This document shows, piece after piece, positions 60,165 to 64,000 of a stretch of 64,000 nt of DNA. The stretch covers positions 1 to 64,000 of the forward strand of contig DESS01000156.1 of assembly GCA_002361335.1 (NCBI GenBank), given 5' to 3'. Each line of letters opens with the position of its first letter. Positions within the stretch are counted from its first letter, which is position 1. The position numbers and the translations under genes are program-made. Origin of the DNA: Richelia sp. UBA3308 (lineage in GTDB: Bacteria; Cyanobacteriota; Cyanobacteriia; Cyanobacteriales; Nostocaceae). The notes under the pieces were generated by a model. That model saw only the letters and a list, made by a program, of their open reading frames with translations. It had not been told where the DNA came from and searched no databases.

Positions 60165-63100
60165 TTACTTCAAGACATATCTGACGATTAACCAAAGTTG
60201 ATCAATTTCTGTTTCCCTATCTTTAATCTTTAACTCCCAGCCATTCATCGGCAAATTATTATCTTTGATGACAAAAGATTTCATTGTTTCTCCTACTGGT
60301 GTTCCATCAGCAAAAGCAACTTCGTCTGTAGCTTGTTTCAACATCAATTTAGAAGCTGAAATTGCTGCATTAGTAAACAAATACACATCGGTCGCCTGAG
60401 TTTTTTCTGGTTTCCGTCCTCTGGTAAAAATGGGTAGTCGCTCATGCAAATTGTTCAGTATTAATACTCGTTCAGTGCTGTCAGTAGCTGATTGCATAGC
60501 TTGATGCCACTCGCTAGCAAAATCGTGTTTCAAGTCGAAAGCTGCAAATAGTCCCTCTTGACGGCTAAGTTCTTCAACGCTCTTGATATACCCTTGCACG
60601 GACTCGGCAGCAGGTTCCTTGAGTTTGTCTCCACCTTCCAAGGCTGTATAACGTATATGCAGAAGTACATCTGAAATAGTATCGTAGTCAAATTGCCGGA
60701 ATTTTTCTGGTAGTTCAAGCTGCCATTTACTGATAACTCCTGCTCCCTCAAAGGGGATATACCGCTCCGAGTTGAAGTTAAGTTCAAATACACCACTGTC
60801 ATTTTGACCTGAGCTAACTGCAATTGAGGTTATCGGTACATTAACCGTGCTGAAGCGTTCGTCAGTTTCATCAATTTTTTCAGCATAGGAGTTTTTGTCC
60901 TTGGCGATCGCACTTGTCCGAAACTTGTGTTCTAATAGTCGCAGCGTGCAATTGAGGCTGGTGTAAGGTCCAACAACGCAGGGAACTGTAAGGGCTACGG
61001 ATTTAATGCGTCGCATATAATGACCAGGATGATCCATGTCGAATAGTACTTCCGGTAATGCAAACTCGCACTTTCCAGTTTCTTTGAGTTGAATCAGCGC
61101 TAGGGGATTAATTTGACGCAGTGAAACGTGTTTTGTGACCTCGTAATCATAGCCACGTTTTTCTTGGTAGGCAGCTTCAAGTTGTTTTAGACCGATGTAT
61201 AACCGCTCACCAGCTAGTAATCCGTCGTGGGTAGCATCCCAGTAACCAAATTGGATGAAGTTGGAAATTGTTAATCCCCGCTCGAAACGGAAAACTTTTT
61301 CAGCTTTCTTCGCCAGATCGTAAGCTAGGGTATAAGCTTGGTAGTACAATGTCCGAATCTGCCCTTCCATCCAGGTGTAGAGTTCTTCGTTTGTGTATTT
61401 GCTACGCAAAAATTCTTCTACTTCTTGGGCATTGTTAATATTTTGTTGTTGGTTGGTGAATTCACTATTAGCGATATTGATGCGGATTTTCTGGGTCAAT
61501 ATCTGTTTGTCAATGTTTTTGATTTCGTACCCGGCAATGTTGGCTTGTTGTACGCGGTCTTGCAACTGGCGTAGGAAACCGCCTTTACGAGAGGCATTGG
61601 AAGATTGATAGCTCAATTCACTTGCTTCAATTTGCATATATTTGGCAATAGCTTGAGCTGCATTGCCAAGCATAGTTCCTCCTATAGCCACACCAATACC
61701 AACACCCAAAGGCTGCGCTTTAGCATCTACAATTGGAAGGATATGAAGAGTACTTGCTAAGGTTTCTATTCTTCCTATGTTCTTTTGTTTATTTTTTGCC
61801 TCAGTCGCTTTCTCCAATTCCTCTTTTTCTATCGGGTCTAGTTTCAGCCCACTTTCGTCAACTGGTTGTTCAATTTGGTTAGCGAGTTCGCCAAAATCAG
61901 TATTACCATCTGGCACCGTACCTAAATCCTCACCGATGAGTTGCAGGTAGTGCTGTAAGCGGTATACTGGACTCTTTCGGTTTTGTTGTAAGGCATTTAA
62001 AGACTTTTCTGCTTCCTCTAGCTGCTGCTCTTTCACTTTCATCAGCAGGTTATGCATGGTGATTTCGTGTTTAACACGCAGTTGGGATAACGCTTCTGCA
62101 TCTTTTTTCTCTTTGGCTGATAAGAAAGCGTTACCCATTGATTTGAGTTCTGCACATACTTCTAAGGCTTTTTGCAGCAGGTAATAGAAGCGGTAATTTG
62201 GTGCGGGAGTATTCAAATCATTCAGCACGTTTGCCAAACTAAGTCCTTGAGCAGCAGCTTGTACCAATAATGCTGGATCTATGGGTGGCTCAAACAGTGG
62301 GAGTTTGCGGAATACTCCTTCAATGTTTTGACAGTGACGAATTTTGAATAAGCGGTCATCGATAGTATCCCGCAAGCCTCGCAATTTGGGATTATCGGGA
62401 ATACAGAAGTACAAGGAAGTGGCAAAACCAAAGATATTAGCCAGCCCTACAACACCGTTGCTTACACCAATTGGGAATGGGGTTTGATTACTAAAAGGAA
62501 ACGCCAATTCTAATTCAACCATTGCGTTACCAAAAGCGTCCCATTTATCCAACAGTGACCTGTAAGTTTGGGGTTGAGTTTTGCCCCGCTTGGGAATTTT
62601 GTGTCCTCTCGGTCCGTAAATATGAGCTGCTAGTACGTAAAGTTGTGTAGCTTGATTGAGGGTTTCGATGGTATCCTGCCGGAATAAATAGTCACCCCAA
62701 GCAATTAGAATTTCTATGTATTTCATCACCACCCACTTCATGTAAGCAACGGGACGCGATCGCGCTATTACATGAGGTTGAAATGGTTTATCTCGCCATT
62801 TGTTAATTTGCTGATTTGGGGTATTATCAGGGGTGTTAGGCTGTAATCCTATAAATAATTTTTCCAGCACATTCTTAGCATCAACGACCTTAAATGGTGG
62901 AAATTGCCAAAAACGCTCCTTTCCGTCACCTTCTGCTAATGGGTTGAAAACGTAGTGGCACATCTTCAACGCCTGCTCAAATTGCTGTGATTTCAACAAG
63001 CGGTCTACTAGCAGCATCGGTGCGTGGAAGGCTGCCTCCCAGTTGTAGAGGGAGTAAGACCGTTTCAATTCATGGTAACTGTCTTTATATACTCCATAGG

Positions 63101-64000
63101 CATCGTCAAGATCATTTACATTGTTGTTGTAGTAATCAAATAAGTCATTAAGGTTGCCAGTCGTCAGTTTGCCTAACAGTTCGTCGGCGAAGGGGTGGTA
63201 AAAATTCAACTTCGTTTCGGTCAGCTTTTTTTGGTAATAAATCTCTACAAGCGTTTTTTGATCGTCGAAATAAGGCTCTTCGGTGGATAACAATAGTTCG
63301 CCAGCACCTTGAGCTTGTAATGAGTGAATCTGAGGAGGTGTATCTTTTGTATAATGAAAATCAAAATCAACCGTATGTGTGCCTTTTTTGTCACCTTTAA
63401 TAATTTGACTACCTGCAAAATGAAAAGCATCATTCAATAACTTATCTTTGCTATCACAAATATCAATGACAATTTCCGATGGATTAGTCACAAGTCTGGG
63501 AATAAATTCATAAGAACTTACATCTGGTAAGGCATTTGAAGACGTAGGAATATCGTAGATAGCTTCAGCCGAAAGTTGTTTCTGCGTCCATTTGCTATTT
63601 CGGTACTCACTCCAGCCCATCTTAATTTCCCAGCCCTCAATTGGTTTACTAACTGGTATTTCCTCATTGGGATCAATTGTGTCTGGTACCATCACTGGAA
63701 CTGTCTTCTTAGTGAACTGTGGGAAGAAAATCAACAAACGCTGATTCCAAACAACTGGAATTAAGTACGTTCCATTCTTCTCAATAGTCCCATTATCTTT
63801 ATTTTCTTCATCATAACTGGGAATATCAACTTGCACTTTTTCCCATGGATACCAGTTTTTCTCCCCTATATGAAAATAACGGTAGTAGAAAAAGTATGGT
63901 GCATTACGAGTTCGGGCAAAGATATGCAGTTTGATGTATACAGGATTGTTGTCAAATACTGGCTTCCCGTCTTTATCGATTTCCTGCTCTACAAATAGTC
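60165..64000 (-). CDS. Tc (insecticidal toxin complex) A subunit-like protein, 3' part
   Basis: The open frame continues through the window edge, so the start lies beyond 64000; at least 1278 residues are present. It opens with APYFFYYRYFHIGEKNWYPWEKVQVDIP and YLIPVVWNQRLLIFFPQFTKK, typical of TcA proteins. The middle has coiled-coil-like helices (about 560-720 from the GTG at 63836) and a hydrophobic glycine-rich stretch (VGIGVAIGGTMLGNAAQAIA) expected of the pore-forming channel. The C-terminal GHYMRRIKSVALTVPCVVGPYTSLNCTLRLLEHKFR is the TcB-binding region. TcA forms a pentameric injection pore; TcB/TcC partners are not in the window. Confidence 0.82.
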   Translation of the reverse strand, partial: LFVEQEIDKDGKPVFDNNPVYIKLHIFARTRNAPYFFYYRYFHIGEKNWYPWEKVQVDIPSYDEENKDNGTIEKNGTYLIPVVWNQRLLIFFPQFTKKTVPVMVPDTIDPNEEIPVSKPIEGWEIKMGWSEYRNSKWTQKQLSAEAIYDIPTSSNALPDVSSYEFIPRLVTNPSEIVIDICDSKDKLLNDAFHFAGSQIIKGDKKGTHTVDFDFHYTKDTPPQIHSLQAQGAGELLLSTEEPYFDDQKTLVEIYYQKKLTETKLNFYHPFADELLGKLTTGNLNDLFDYYNNNVNDLDDAYGVYKDSYHELKRSYSLYNWEAAFHAPMLLVDRLLKSQQFEQALKMCHYVFNPLAEGDGKERFWQFPPFKVVDAKNVLEKLFIGLQPNTPDNTPNQQINKWRDKPFQPHVIARSRPVAYMKWVVMKYIEILIAWGDYLFRQDTIETLNQATQLYVLAAHIYGPRGHKIPKRGKTQPQTYRSLLDKWDAFGNAMVELELAFPFSNQTPFPIGVSNGVVGLANIFGFATSLYFCIPDNPKLRGLRDTIDDRLFKIRHCQNIEGVFRKLPLFEPPIDPALLVQAAAQGLSLANVLNDLNTPAPNYRFYYLLQKALEVCAELKSMGNAFLSAKEKKDAEALSQLRVKHEITMHNLLMKVKEQQLEEAEKSLNALQQNRKSPVYRLQHYLQLIGEDLGTVPDGNTDFGELANQIEQPVDESGLKLDPIEKEELEKATEAKNKQKNIGRIETLASTLHILPIVDAKAQPLGVGIGVAIGGTMLGNAAQAIAKYMQIEASELSYQSSNASRKGGFLRQLQDRVQQANIAGYEIKNIDKQILTQKIRINIANSEFTNQQQNINNAQEVEEFLRSKYTNEELYTWMEGQIRTLYYQAYTLAYDLAKKAEKVFRFERGLTISNFIQFGYWDATHDGLLAGERLYIGLKQLEAAYQEKRGYDYEVTKHVSLRQINPLALIQLKETGKCEFALPEVLFDMDHPGHYMRRIKSVALTVPCVVGPYTSLNCTLRLLEHKFRTSAIAKDKNSYAEKIDETDERFSTVNVPITSIAVSSGQNDSGVFELNFNSERYIPFEGAGVISKWQLELPEKFRQFDYDTISDVLLHIRYTALEGGDKLKEPAAESVQGYIKSVEELSRQEGLFAAFDLKHDFASEWHQAMQSATDSTERVLILNNLHERLPIFTRGRKPEKTQATDVYLFTNAAISASKLMLKQATDEVAFADGTPVGETMKSFVIKDNNLPMNGWELKIKDRETEIDQLWLIVRYVLK

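Overview
The window is chromosomal DNA of a filamentous cyanobacterium, most likely a Nostocales member of the Rivularia/Calothrix type. The evidence is low G+C, scattered GCGATCGC (HIP1-like) octamers, heptameric short tandem repeats (GGGCATT/GGGCATG and AACTGCT types), large CBS-PAS hybrid kinases, a PsbU-like protein, DUF2949, and typical cyanobacterial foldback repeats and MITEs. Strain identity is inferred. No tRNA, rRNA or CRISPR array was seen.

Layout. 0-5.3 kb: small membrane proteins, an SPFH protein, an ETHE1-like sulfur dioxygenase followed by a frameshifted rhodanese, and a free-standing thermolysin-type propeptide. 5.9-9.1 kb: a CBS/PAS hybrid histidine kinase. 9.3-13.4 kb: an insertion sequence, two long inverted repeats, an HlyD-type adaptor and a MITE. 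13.4-22.3 kb: FAD-dependent CrtI-like oxidoreductases, a broken carboxymuconolactone-decarboxylase gene, a MITE, an hpt gene with an internal stop, pdxH and small proteins. 22.9-31.5 kb: secreted proteins (one L,D-transpeptidase-like), a ribosome hibernation factor, a tandem pair of DUF4360-like secreted proteins with long structured leaders, and a thioredoxin-DsbD-like fusion. 31.5-41.9 kb: an FtsX-type ABC permease and an ABC ATPase that flank three RTX proteins, one of them a subtilase. 42-58.8 kb: a PsbU-like protein, a GH65 phosphorylase fused to a beta-phosphoglucomutase, another CrtI-like enzyme, phosphofructokinase, an acyltransferase/condensation-like protein, a double flavodoxin-fold protein and several very small proteins. 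59-64 kb: a ketopantoate-reductase-like protein and the 3' part of a Tc-toxin A-like gene that runs off the window.

The main finding is a shared promoter architecture. I count 20 copies of CTCACA-N5-CTCACA-N9-TAnnnT on both strands between 2.7 and 57.3 kb, nearly all directly in front of genes. The hexamers repeat every 11 bp, and the second lies 9 bp before a -10-like TAnnnT in 18 of 20 copies. This is the geometry of PhoB/OmpR-family activator promoters in which a direct repeat replaces the -35 box. The window therefore looks like a co-regulated island. Members cover sulfide/persulfide handling, glycolysis, disaccharide phosphorolysis, ribosome hibernation, a PsbU-like protein, redox enzymes and many small secreted or membrane proteins. 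An OmpR-type regulator gene is not in the window.

Several island members are decaying: rhodanese has a one-base insertion in an A8 run, hpt has an in-frame TAA, the carboxymuconolactone decarboxylase is frameshifted, and one promoter now reads into an insertion sequence.
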